Origin: Lytechinus pictus
Taxonomy: Eukaryota > Echinodermata > Echinoidea > Temnopleuroida > Toxopneustidae
Direction of reading: 5' to 3'
NCBI RefSeq assembly: GCF_037042905.1
Contig: NC_087249.1
Coordinates: 54,697,401 to 54,761,400, forward strand
DNA: 64,000 bases
Shown here: piece after piece, positions 1-47,260 of the stretch
Numbering within the stretch: position 1 is the stretch's first letter
How the letters are laid out: each line of letters starts with the position of its first letter
Program-made: the position numbers and the translations under genes
Notes under the pieces: model-generated
What the model was told of the DNA's origin: nothing
The model's database searches: none
The model's input: only the letters and a program-made list of their open reading frames with translations

Positions 1-550
1 GAAGGGTAATAAATAAATTCCCGAATTATATAATGGAGGGGTATGATTTAAACATCCTTCATTTTGGTGTTGAAAAAAAAATTTTTGCTTGTCAATATAG
101 TACTATTTTCCTTAGTTAAAATTGTAATTTTTCGCTATTCTATATAGGTTTCAATTTTTATTGTTTCAGCTGTTCAGTGGGCCTACCCTTGTCGTTTATC
201 ATTTTCCTTTCATCTTTTTCTTTCTTTCTTTCTTCCTCTCTTTCTCTGTTTAGGGGGGGGGGGACGCGCCCCCCCCCCGCTGCCTATGCCTATAATGATG
301 TTTGGATGAGGATGAATAGAGTAGCGGCACTAGCGTACCTACGGGGGGGGCAGAGGGGGCAGTCTGCCACCCCTGACGAGCCACAACCCATGCAAAGGAC
401 GTATCCATGCCCCCCCCCTGACGACCTTGAAAGACCTTTTTTGCCCCTCCCCCCCCTCGACGAGCTTGAAGACCTTTATTGCCCCCCCTGACGAGCTTGA
501 AGCTTTATTATTTTTTTTTTTTCTGGTACGAAATCCTTCATTTGTGATTG
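1..550. repeat. Repeat unit, copy 1 (partner at 1551-2190)
   Basis: Positions 1-550 recur almost base for base at 1551-2190, starting gaagggtaataaataaattc and ending ccttcatttgtgattg. A 46-nt segment is present only in copy 2. The copy is cut by the window edge, so a longer array may exist to the left. Confidence 0.85.
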
Positions 551-621
551 CGGCGGAGGCATCAAAATTTAGGGAGGAGGGCGGAAAAAATTCACCTACA
601 TTTTCCCCAGTCGGCTGCTAA

Positions 622-815
622 AACAGGATGGGTATTTACATGTATACAAACAATTCATGCGAGCGAGAAGCTCGAGCTGAAAATTTGTGATATTTTGACT
701 TAAAATGTTGACATCCTAAGCACTTTTAGTAATGAACAAGATGGGTATCTAACTATAAAACATTTTAGGCGAGCGGGAAGCGCGAGCTGAAAATTTTTGA
801 TATTCTGACCCACAA
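622..815. repeat. Two-copy ~112-bp tandem repeat with gcgagcg.gaag core
   Basis: gatgggtat followed by gcgagcg[a/g]gaagc[t/g]cgagctgaaaattt occurs at about 627-690 and 740-800. Confidence 0.75.
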
Positions 816-1550
816 CATATTCATTTTCATGGACCCGATTTTTTTATTTTCCTATCATTCCCCTCCCCCTTATTTTATTAACATTTCTTCTCTTTTTTTT
901 TTTATCTTGCTCTAATTTTTATCTTCTTCCTTTTTTCATTTTTTTTATTCTTCGCCTAGAGCGAAGCCTGCGTCGGATGGGGTCCAGGGAGCAAAGCCCC
1001 AGGCAGCTTCAGAATTCTGATATTTCCAGAGGATATATTTTGTATAAAAAAAAAATATTTGTATGAAATCAACATTCTAAAATCGTCAAGTTAATCTCAT
1101 TAGATTTTTTTTGGTTTAAAGATATAAGACTATAGGCAACAACCAATAACCATGTTTTTTTTTTGTTGTTTCTTTTAGACATATATGAAAATTGAAAAAA
1201 AATTATCACTGATGATGTACTATACCTAAAGTGCAATAATTAATCGTGCTCTATATAATTTTGATAGTTGTAATTCGATTATATTTTATAAATTCGCAAG
1301 TAGGGCTATCAATTAATTTCATGTATTTTTCTATATTCTGTGAAATTTGTATGCAATAAACCGAATTGAATTTGAATGTGTGAAATGAGGGGTTTTTAAG
1401 AAAAAGTGAGGAAATGCGAGCTTAGCCTAGCGCAGAGAGTGAGCTTGGAAAGTTGCGCGCATTTTCAGATGCAAATCTATTTCTTTCAATATTTTTGCGT
1501 TTCCAGTCTTTTCACTACTATTCGTTATATTTCTTAAAACATTGCATTAT

Positions 1551-2190
1551 GAAGGGTAATAAATAAATTCCCGAATTATATAATGGAGGGGTTTGATTTA
1601 AACATCCTTCATTTTGGTGCTGAAAAAAAAAATTTTGCTTGTCAATTTTTTTTCTGAATAAATCGTAGGCCTATAAGAAACGAGTTTAAACTTTGTGTAC
1701 TATTTTCCTTAGTAAAAATTGTAATTTTTCGCTATTCTATATAGGTTTCAATTTTTATTGTTTCAGCTGTTCAGTGGGCCTACCCTTGTCGTTTATCATT
1801 TTCCTTTCATCTTTTTCTTTCTTTCTTTCTTCCTCTCTTTCTCTGTTTAGGGGGGGGGGGCGCGCCCCCCCCCCCGCCGCCTATGCCTATAATGATGTTT
1901 GGATGAGGATGAATAGAGTAGCGGCACTAGCGTACCTACGGGGGGGGGGCAGAGGGGGCAGTCTGCCCCCCCTGACGAGCCACAACCCATGCAAAGGACG
2001 TATCCCTGCCCCCCTGATGACCTTGAAAGACCTTTTTTGCCCCCCCCCCTGACGAGCTTGAAGACCTTTATTGCCCCCCTGACGAGCTTGAAGACCTTTA
2101 TTGCCCCCCTGACGAGCTTGAAGCTTTTTTTTTTTTTTTTTTTTTGCTTGTCAATTTTTTTTCTGGTACGAAATCCTTCATTTGTGATTG
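1551..2190. repeat. Repeat unit, copy 2
   Basis: It is a near-identical direct repeat of 1-550 with offset 1550. It contains poly(G)/(C) tracts and three 30-bp units (gacgagcttgaagaccttta...) where copy 1 has two. It ends in sequence shared with other dispersed repeats (gtacgccactg at 2270). Confidence 0.85.
2051..2130. repeat. 30-bp minisatellite, 3 units
   Basis: gacgagcttg recurs at 2051, 2081 and 2111 with identical spacing. The sister copy has it at 459 and 490 only. Confidence 0.85.
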
Positions 2191-2590
2191 AAGACCTTTT
2201 TTTTTTTTTTGCTTGTCAAATTTTTTGGCGGACGGTTTTGCCCCCCCCCCCCCTGTGAAAAATCCTAGGTACGCCACTGAGTAGCGGCTATAGATATTTG
2301 ACATCTCGGTCCTCGAACGCGCCGAAAATTGACACGCGCTGTTGTCTGGGGCACTATCTAGGAAATTGTATAGCAATTTAAGGGTCTGACATGCACTTAC
2401 AAAATGTTGCGTAATTTCGGAACCGCGTATCTGGGCGTCACAAATTTGATCTCAAAAGATGCGCAAGAAAGTAAAAAGTCAGCGAGCGGCGCGGCCAAAA
2501 AATTTGCGCGGCGAAAATATAGCGCGAATCGTTGAAGGGGTGGGGGCTCCGAGCCCCCTCCCCTCGGCCTAGATAGACCTCATGCAGGCA
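2191..2590. repeat. Dispersed-repeat tail with GC-rich end
   Basis: It includes gcttgtcaaattttttggcgg, a C-run and gtacgccactg, a signature also seen at 38715-38945. A GC-richer block then ends in a short hairpin (ggctccgagccccctcccctcggcc). No coding is seen. Confidence 0.5.
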
Positions 2591-2871
2591 TTTGACTATT
2601 TTATTTATTGGGTAACATGGAAAATAACTCCTAAAGGAATATTTTTATTCAAATAATTTAGGAAAGATGGTAAATGAAATATGACATAATTTTGTTTTAT
2701 CACTAGCTTGCATATTCCTTTGTTTCATCTCCTGTTACACTGAATGTTTGTCTATTTTTTTTAAACACAAGAAGCCTACCTTCATGTTCAACCTCCTGGT
2801 CAAAATATGTTATTATGAAATAAGGACATAATGATTATATAATGCAGTATTATGTTGATCTTTTATTAACT

Positions 2872-3041
2872 GGGGGTCATTTCATAAAGCTGTTCGTAAG
2901 TTAAGAGCGACTTTAAGAACGACTGGTGATCCTTCCTTATGCGCTAAACCATCGCCAATGAATATACAATTTACCACAAGAAAGGATCACCAGTCGTTCT
3001 TAAAGTCGCTCTTAACTTACGAACAGCTTTATGAAACACCC
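2872..3041. mobile_element. Foldback MITE, ~170 bp
   Basis: Arms of about 60 bp are near-perfect inverted copies, starting ggtcatttcataaagctgtt on the left and ending aacagctttatgaaacaccc on the right, around a short ~45-bp loop. Confidence 0.9.
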
Positions 3042-6000
3042 ACAAGAATCAAGGTTGGATATTTGTTGATGTGTTGATCAAGGCTCTGGTAAACTTTCCT
3101 TAAAGAAGAACCCTTCTTTAAAAAAAGGAATGCATTTCATTTGAATATTTTAATAACTAGGTTTAATGCTTTAAAAAAGTTGAGGTGTATATCATCATAA
3201 ATACAAAGAGTGCATTCTAAATTTCATGGATTTGAAATTAATTAAGATTGGCTTTGATCAGTGACTAGCCAAACACTGGAATTAGATTTAGACCTCAAAG
3301 ACTGAATTTAAAGCTTAAATATATCAATTCAAACCATTTGGGATTTCAAAAACAATCCTCAGAATTCAAATGAAAACCAGATTCTGGCTGGTCACTATAA
3401 CTACAGCCAATCAGGATTTATATAAATCTCCTTAATTCAGACAGTATTGATAAAAGAGAAATATTTTTTTTCACAAGACATACACAGCCAATTTATTGCA
3501 CAAATAAATAAAAGAAAGGAATAGTAAACTTCTCCCAATCACATGAGAGAAATAAAGAGCAGCAGCATCTTTTTTTACACAAGACTTAGTGAATACATGG
3601 AAAATTATCATTCTCAATAATTGTGGGCATGAAAGTTATGAAGGATCAAAATTATCACCAGTGATGTGATATTGATACCAACAAGATTTGAAATTAACAA
3701 AGGATGTATGAAAAATACTTTATAACAAGATGAAAAAGAAATATTTTTAAAAACACACATTATAATTGATCTTTTACACACAAACTAACATAAAGAAGTA
3801 CTGAAGTAAAAACAAAAATTCCCTAGTTTCACATATTGAAGGGCTAAATTTGAAAGATAGCAACATAGAATTAAAATGCATATGCAGATTACCAACAGAT
3901 TACACAACACAATCTAATCATGATAGTGACATAGAAATAGTCAACCTGACTTCAATAATAATAATATAGTAAATGCTTCACTATCATTCAGTGTATAGTA
4001 GGAACGCACAAAAAATGAAATGAGATCAAAATAATGATTATCACTATACATTCTGAATAAAATTGTATAAGAACAATGCTTTCAATAATTCTTATTCATT
4101 AAATGCTCATAATTCATATGCTGACAAATTTACATTTATGATCAAAATCTTATTTTTGAGAAATGAACTTTAAGAAAAGTACAATACCTTAATGTAAATT
4201 ACATAGAAACCACACTGAGATGACACAGAATATAATTGTTCACTTATTACACAGACAAGATGCAGGTCTACTGACTTTGGGATTTTGCATTAGGTTGATA
4301 GTTGCAACATTCTGTTTCATTATCAATTACAAAGAATACATCCAGTATCTATTGGCTATTCATATTCATGGTATGAATATTTCATGTAAGGAACTATTAA
4401 CAATGGTATTCATACAATATGATCAATTGAAAATAATACTTTTATCCTGTCCATATATATTACTTGAGGCTACATCAGGTAAGACCCTAGAGAGTTCTCA
4501 CATAATTTGCTGCAAAGCTTATACAGGTATCCATTAACCTGTTACAATGAAATCAAATTATTGGTATCCAATCTACATACAGGCCTGTACTTTGTAGCTA
4601 TGCTTGGCGACCCTCTGGCAAGCTTTAGGGTTGCAAGCAACATGTTTTCCCCCAAAAGCATGCGTAAAATCTGACTATGCTTGTAATAAGATGAAAACCA
4701 AAAGCAGGAGCATCAAAACAATGCATTCATAGATAATGAAATCAAAAATACAAATCTATAGGAAGGAAGACAACATTACAAGGAAATCAAGCTCAAAACA
4801 TTTGAAATTTACAGAATAATTCATTAAAATCAACAACAACTGAATATTAGTTAGAGGTTAGTATTATTTGGTTCTTATGCTCAAAATTGTAAAAACTTCA
4901 ATATCATACAAGTATCACATTCCCTCCCTTAAATATAACTACAAACATTGTGACATTTTGTTTTGATATAATATCAAATAGCTTACATTTATGGCAGTGA
5001 AATTAGACGCTTTCTTCATTCCATTATTTAGTGTGTCAAATTTAAATTTGCTTAACAATACACCATTTAGAAGGTAAACAAAACATTGTGTTATTAAAAA
5101 TGATGCAACTTTTTCAACAAATATGTTACATATACAATGCATTTTAAACTCAAACCATATAAATAAGATTGCACTGTAATATTTAACCCTGGCTTTTGTT
5201 TTCCAGCAAGATCTTTGAAATAATTTGCTGCAGTATATACATAGCAATACACGAAATGGAAGGAAAATTAAAATTTTGAATGGATTTCACACATGATTAT
5301 CTTTTTACATAATCTATACAAAATTCAAATATTACACTGTTACACACTGCACTGTATATGGAGCCTCGGATCTGCTCAATATCAATACATACTATCATTA
5401 TTAATGTATGATATTATATGACAAATTCTTTCACTAATCTGTGAACTAAAATGCTTGTTTTTTTTTAATTACAATTGACAATACTCTCAAATGAGATGAT
5501 TTATTTAACAACATATTGCAATCCAAATCTGGGTGATGGTTGAAAAATATTTTCAAATTGAAGGATGATCTTTACAATTGCATTCATTAAATAAGTACAT
5601 TATATTCAAGCTGCACCTCTTTGTTACAACACAAGAAATTATATGTTACCTTTATCAAATCTCTGCCTGATCTCCCTGGTCTCATGTACAATATATTAAG
5701 ATTCATTGTTTTCAGTATTTTTCGTTGTATGTACAAGATTCAGTTTAGCCACAAATTAAGTTCATCCATAAACAAAGATTTTTTTTAAATACAAGTGTTG
5801 TTCAGAGAAATGCAAGTCCCACTGACTAAGCATGTATCTACAAGGTTGGGATTGCAACAAGAACAGCATAAATAATTACATCAAATGTTACATCATAAAT
5901 ACATGAATATTAAATTATCAAGATGATTAAGAAAATTACAACGATGTTTTAATTTACATCAGGAATTGCAATTGAATCGAAGTGTTAGTTTGATAAATAA

Positions 6001-9000
6001 TAACATTTTAGTTACCATTCATGATTTAAAAGTTCAAATAGTAGCCACATATATAATTAACTTAAAATGATTCTGCTTACCATATTTGATTACTGGTAGT
6101 ATTTTTGGTAAGAACAAAAATGTTCTCAACTTAAGTTGTGTCAAGACCTGCTATGCAAAAGACTTTGTGTAGCAGTCTTATATGTCGAGCAAATTTAAAT
6201 ACAGGGAAAGTCATTCCCTTAGTGTACACTTAAACACATTGTTGTCCTGTGTGTGTGCATGCCTTTCTTGAATTAAGGCATGTCAGTACACTATCACGTA
6301 ATACATAATATATTTTTTGTTGACTATTATCTAGGAATAGTTAACAGAATACACAAATGAAATGACAAGTATTGTCAAAGCCCTGTTTTACACTTTAAGA
6401 TTTTCATGTACTGGTATTCATTGCAATGAATGTATAGTAGTCATTGTATTGCTCGGACAAAACTGACCTATGTGTAACCAGCATGTATTACAGTATTTTG
6501 TAGGTAAGAGATATATCTCAGTAGAAATTAAAACATTTTATCATACCTGCAAGAGAGATGAACAATAAATTTATTGATTTCTCAAATCATATCTACAGTA
6601 TTTTAAAACAGCAGAATTAACATACAGCAAAATAGTTGACAGCATCTTGCTTTGTAATCAAGAATGATCATAGATTATTGTATGTACAGAATATAGGCCT
6701 ATAAGTACCTACAAGTATTGGGCAACTTTAACAAGGGTGAACTGAACCTCTCTCCTGCACATGAGCACAAACACTTCTCGCATTATATTGACACAAAGTC
6801 ATATGTGCTAAGCCTGTATTCAACACAATACATCATAAAGTTTGAAATCTGTGGAGAATTCAAAGAAAATCTATTCTATGGCAATACATGAATACAATTC
6901 ACTGATTTTTATTCTATGAAATTTCAATTCCATAAATGGAATTTGCATTTCTGTTACACACACACACTTACTCACACGCATATGCCTATACATGTGATAT
7001 TATATGTACACTATCATGAAACAATTATCTACAATGATGAAACCGGCAAGAAAATAAATAAGTATGTATGATTTGCATAGGGCAAAATAAAGAGAAAACG
7101 TCACTCAACTGTACATAGATTTAACAGATATTAGCTTCAATACATGAATTCATCGATTAATATCCAACAGCTAACTTGAGAAATTGAGATAAAATGATGA
7201 AAGTTTGCAGTAGTTAGAATTGAAGAAAGTTGTAGTTACATTGTAAATATACACTTGCTAATTGCAAGAAGCTAACTGCAGAATAAAGTCTTGAAGAATA
7301 ATTAATTGTAAAAAAAAAGACGATTGTCAATAAAGAATATATACAGTCAAATTTATGAGATTCCATATGAGCAAGAAACAACAATGAGCTACTGACATGA
7401 AAAAAGATATATAATTGGTTGCGTGTGTTTCACAAAAAGATATTAAAAAAGAACATGGAAAAACAATGAATAAATAATATAAAACGTACCATGTGTTACA
7501 GGCATACAACAATGCTTCAATAATTTTAGAAACACTTAGTACAAACATGATTAGTAAATGTTCTCAAGGATATAGCACATCTCAGAGTAGCAGCAATACT
7601 AGGTAATGGATAATTCAAGATATATAAATAATTTCAAGGTATGAAAGTTTGCATCTACATTTAAGAATTTGTTTATCATGATCTGTAGACAGAGTCAGTG
7701 ACTTCAGTGGAGCCAAGCTTAGTGAAGTTACACATTGCATGCTAAGCCAGACTCAAAATCAATATTTGGTTTGAATGCAAGTATAACATCTGCTTCAAGT
7801 CTTCAGCATGCATCGATGGTAAACTAGATAAAACAAATCACAGAACTGAATAGTACTTAGAGCTCTTTGTGGTAATTGAATTACATATTGAGCACTATTA
7901 TTAGGGTGGGTCACTAGGTGTCTCACAAATAAGAGCATTGGTGGATTTCAAGTGCTTTAGTACAAAAACATATCATAAACAATTATAGAAAGGTCAGTGA
8001 ATTTAATGAGCCTTTTTTATCCCGTTATTTTCAAAGTTTCCATGATTGTGTAACAGAACCCTTTCCAAAATGCCTTTTAAAATAACCTATATGATATTAA
8101 GGGGAAAGCTGCCTCACAGGCCTATGCCTTTTATTCTTTAATGTTAATTTGCAGGAATAAGCTTTCCCAAAAATTCCTTGATTTCTTCTGTCACCAAATT
8201 CCGCAAATTTCAAAACTGACAAAAATGGAGAAAAAAAACAGGCAGATAATCAAAAGTATTTCACTTTTTGGTACAACTTCAAATCTTGATACGATTTTCT
8301 TCATTAGAGGATGCTTTTATACTAAATAATACCATTAATATACAGTTTGAAAGAAAAAGCACTTTCAAAGCCAACATAATGCTTGTTGGGGACATTGGGC
8401 TTCGTTTGGATTTAAAAGGCATCCAACAGCATATTCTACAATTGAGGATTTCAGCAAGAACCATGCAACCTTGCCATAAGGAGTAAACCAATTTCAGGTT
8501 TATTAATTTGATAATGCACATACATTTCTGCACTAACTTGACATAACTAGAATGGCAATATGTTTTGTCTCTGATAATTTTGAATGCCCAGAAATCCACA
8601 ATAGTTTGAGGCCAACAGAGAATCTCTGGCCTGGCCTCAAGGGAACAGATAGAAGATGAGAGTCAGCTAGAGGAAAGATTGGGATGATGATGATGATGAA
8701 TGGATGAATATGATGTTGAAAGTACATAAGAATTATGATAGGAACACTGGCTACAGAAATGATTACGGTTACCCGTGATATTAATCATGCTAATGATAAT
8801 GATGGTCATTTTGATAATAATAGTACGAAGATGACGACGATGTAGCTGATGATGGTAACCATTGTGACAAGTACTATTTTCATTGTGATTATGATCATAA
8901 TAACAATAGATGTGTAATGGAACATGTTAACAATCCTTGAATATATATTTGATAAGATCCAGTTTCCCCTTTCCTGTTAGAACACTGTTCATCTTCTAGT

Positions 9001-9212
9001 TAACAACAGGTCAATTTGTATTTTCGTACACCAACTCAAAGCAAACAGGTACAATGTACATCTATTTGCCTACAACACAAAGTAATGTCATAATATGTGC
9101 ATAGAGAATATAAGGTGGATTGACGGATGCTATCCTGAATTTGCCAGCAAGACCTTTTGATCAAGACACCCTAAACAAAATAAAACAACCTCCTCCTGAA
9201 AAAATGTCTCTC

Positions 9213-9218
9213 TTTATT
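9213..9218 (-). terminator. Candidate polyadenylation signal AATAAA
   Basis: This is the first perfect AATAAA hexamer on the minus strand downstream of either DCLK stop codon, about 2 kb away. It is a hexamer match only. Confidence 0.25.
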
Positions 9219-10759
9219 AATATATTTGAAGCATCAATATCAATGCTATCTAATGGTGTCATCAATTACTATGATTGCCTTTTCTGAAATTCATTGTCAG
9301 AGAACATGATTATCAATATATTTCTTTAAAAAAAATTGGCAACAGATTTAACAACTAGATGAATCTAGAGTTGACAGATCTGAATGACATATATCCCAGA
9401 TTCAATTAATTGAATGTACACATTGCATGAATACAAGGGTATTGAAAACCAAAATCTAAATGAAGCTGGTGTCCTGTGAGAATTGAAGAAAAAAAAATGA
9501 AACAAAAACGAAATTTCCGACAGAAATACATATTTTCAGTATTCATCATTCAAACTAAGGTATGTGGATTGTCATTGTGGCAAAATATCTTTTGAGGTAA
9601 ATGTATGTCCTGATTGAGGTGATATAATTATTTTCAAACAGAGCTTAAATGTTCTAAAATAAATTGAGATTCTTCATTGATCTCGCAATTATGGATTGCA
9701 AACTTAGTTCTAAATTGTAAGCAAACATAAAGTCATGATTATATAAAGGTGAAATTTAAAATAACAAGGAATAAAATCTTTTAAAAAAAATAGCAAGTAC
9801 TGGTAGGTGTTTTAAATAGTACTTTTTAGGCATTAAAAATGGAAATATTTTTGGTGGAATGCTTTGTAAATTTTTAATTAGTAGAACATTTTTTATAATT
9901 AAAAAATATATTGTAAAGTACTTTGTGAAAGAATGTGTTAATACATTTATCAAAGAAGTTCTAATTAAATATACTAATTATTTCAACTTCTGCAACGTTA
10001 TGAAATTCAATTACTTAAAAAAACTCATGTTACACAAACATGATGTGTAGTATCATAACCTTTTTTATCAACATGTTTTCACTCATAAAGCACCAAAAGA
10101 CTCTGCAAAAAAACTCATTCCATTCAATTGCAAATATAAAATGCAATTTAACAATTGAAGGATCAATTTTGTTGATAAATATAAACCTATAGCTTTTCTT
10201 GCAAGAAGCACACTAACAATCAACTGCAAGGTTGCATTTTTGCAAGAAAAGCAATTGATTTTTGGACCTAAAAGAGACATGATATTGAGTGTAAGATTCT
10301 TACAATGCCTTATTATAATTTTATAATAACTTGTGGATATTACTTCATATCTTCATCCTTTACTCAAAATTCTCATCCCATTGACCAAAAAAAAACACCA
10401 AAATATTGGTGCTGAAATTGTGGATCAGATCTCTGAATCTACCTCAACATAGAATGTGGGTTCACATAGCTAATATCATGTTATTGATGAGAGCTTTATG
10501 TGATGGCAGTTCTAGCACCAGTCTCATGTTAAATTTGGTGGTATGGGGTTGGTAGAGCAGGTACTTCCCAAACAGAATCTTCAACACTCAACATAGGCCT
10601 AGGCCTATTGCTTAAAATTCAGTTCCCAAAATGGATGAAGAATCATAAAAATGATACTTATCATGTTACTGACAGCTCAACATCATGTAGATCCAATGCT
10701 AATCGCAGGCTCATGTCCAGTTCAGTGTTGGGCTGATTGTGCAAATATTGCTCCTACAC

Positions 10760-10920
10760 AAACACCAGTTTTTAGCACCAGTGTCCAATGCCAGTGATTA
10801 AAAAGCATACAAGTGCCTATCACGAATGTCTGACACTAATGTTTAACACTAGTATCCGACACCAGTATCCAACAAAAAAGTCCAATACCAGTGTCCCAAC
10901 ACCAGTGTGCAAGACCATAC
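10760..10920. repeat. Degenerate CACCAGTGTCC minisatellite
   Basis: Variants of acaccagtgtccaa recur every 14-20 nt, at least eight times, downstream of the DCLK stop. Confidence 0.7.
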
Positions 10921-11197
10921 TTAAAATCAGATAAAATAAATCAAGTGTTGGTATTGGTGATGAAAGAATGAACCAATGAATCAAACTTTTGCTGATGCAT
11001 GTGAACACTGCCAAAACACCAACACAAACTTTCAACATTATACTACAAAACTCTCATTGAGTTTAACCTCACTCATTGACATTCCATGTTGATACTCTAC
11101 GTCCTTCCTCAAATAGTCGAGTTCCTGAAGAGAGGATGCCTCCTTGGGAGTGTTTACACTGAGAGTTGGTGGAATAAAGGGTGTGGTCGATGGGTGT

Positions 11198-45894
<34,697 letters not shown>

Positions 45895-45909
45895 CTTATG
45901 ATGCAATAC

Positions 45910-47077
45910 CTGTATGGTGGAGAAAATAAATCAACTCAAATAAAAATTGGTTAACACAATAATCAGTGACATCGCATTTTGGACTGCAAAGCCCTATATA
46001 CATGTACTTGCCAGATCTTACATGAATCTCAACAAAGTAGGCCAACATGAAATGATCTCTAAAAAAATGAGCTAATTCTGACACTGAACTATTGTTCTCT
46101 ATTAAATCTCTCTTGATACATTATTCAATTTTCATAGATACCTAGATGTACATGATGTAGGCATGAATATAACAAAAATTCTTGGCAGAAATGTCAGAAC
46201 CTACATACAATAACTGTAATAAAAAGATATATACTGACAGAGTAAAAATTAAAATCATTTAGGGTTGGTGGGATTAACGAAAAAAACATTGTATTCTACT
46301 AACAATTTAATACAAAAATCTGATATAGCAATCTGTCTTTTGAGAGTTATTTTATCTGCAAATGTTCCATATCTTTTAAGGAATATGTGCACATAGTTAT
46401 GAGTTACGATAAAATCTCTGGGAGCGACCGAGATACTAATAGTACCTGGATTTCTTTGCAGAATCCAACTTTAAGTCTAACACTTAACTACATTATCAAC
46501 TTTCTTTCTTAACTTATTTGTACAATTGTAGGTAACTATTAACTAATATTTATTCCAGTCATAAATTCGAGCATGAAGCGGCTAAATTACAATTGCCTTG
46601 TCTTCTCATTATAATACCCATAAAAGTGTTGATTATTAAGGCAAACCAGTTGAATTGTTCTTCTAGGAATACAATAATTGAATTAAAAGCTACACACTAT
46701 CACAGATAAGACCAAAAACTTAGCTTTGACTTGATAGACAAATCAATGATTAACAAGCAATGAATGTGAAACAAGGTGAAGTAATATTGTCAGTTCATAT
46801 CGAAAATCAATTAAACGTTCCATCCCCTTTCTAGATTACATGTGTAGTACAGATTGTACAGCTTCCCGGACAAAGGGCGTGCACCGTTCCCTAGCTACGC
46901 CCAACGCAGGGGTGTACCGGTGCACCCCATCGGCAGTGCCCATCGGTCACCGTTCGACAACTCGAGATGTTGCTTAAAAATCTAAATGTAAACACAAATT
47001 AATCGAGTTGCTTGTACCTCCAATATTACCTTCCTAGTCCAAAAATATCCCAGAGCACGCGAATAGGTTTCACTCAC
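45910..47077 (-). other. DCLK: DCLK leader intron
   Basis: This 1168-nt intron lies between the proposed leader exon and the first coding exon. It is mostly AT-rich with no recognisable exon. Its distal end (about 46850-46960) holds a compact GC-rich patch with a near-perfect palindrome around 46911-46930. Confidence 0.4.
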
Positions 47078-47240
47078 CTTTCCAGGCAGGAGAATCTAAA
47101 ATATGGTTAAAATTGAGGAAAATATTTAACCCAGGTTTAGGTCCTTTTCCTGTCGTGTCTACAACTCAAGTACGCCACCGATGCTAATGACCCACCTGCT
47201 AGCTGCTCGATCCCGCGCGCGTGTGCGCTGCGATGCTGAT
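47078..47240 (-). other. DCLK: Probable 5'UTR exon of DCLK (5' boundary unknown)
   Basis: The minus strand has a consensus donor GGAAAG|GTGAGTG with its last exon base at 47078. The roughly 160 nt upstream contain no ATG on this strand, as expected for a leader. It would splice over a 1168-nt intron to the acceptor at 45910, just before the DCX exon. The 5' limit given is only an estimate. Confidence 0.45.
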
Positions 47241-47260
47241 AAGAAAGATGCAGTCCGGAT
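47079..47260 (-). promoter_or_regulatory. Probable DCLK promoter / transcription start region
   Basis: A GC- and CpG-richer patch (for example 'cgatcccgcgcgcgtgtgcgctgcg' around 47209-47233, written here only in part) stands out from AT-rich surroundings just upstream of a strong splice donor at 47077/47076. No TATA box is assigned. The exact start site cannot be read from sequence. Confidence 0.4.

Larger units (their letters stand above)
3044..11037 (-). other. DCLK 3' flank / possible long 3'UTR
   Basis: No gene is recognised in 8 kb. The DNA is AT-rich with few obvious repeats apart from a CAC-CAGTGTCC minisatellite (about 10760-10920), a GATGAT microsatellite (8685-8710) and CA-rich sequence (6956). 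The nearest minus-strand AATAAA I found after the stop is at 9218-9213, and another lies at 3497-3492. How much is transcribed is unknown. Confidence 0.4.
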
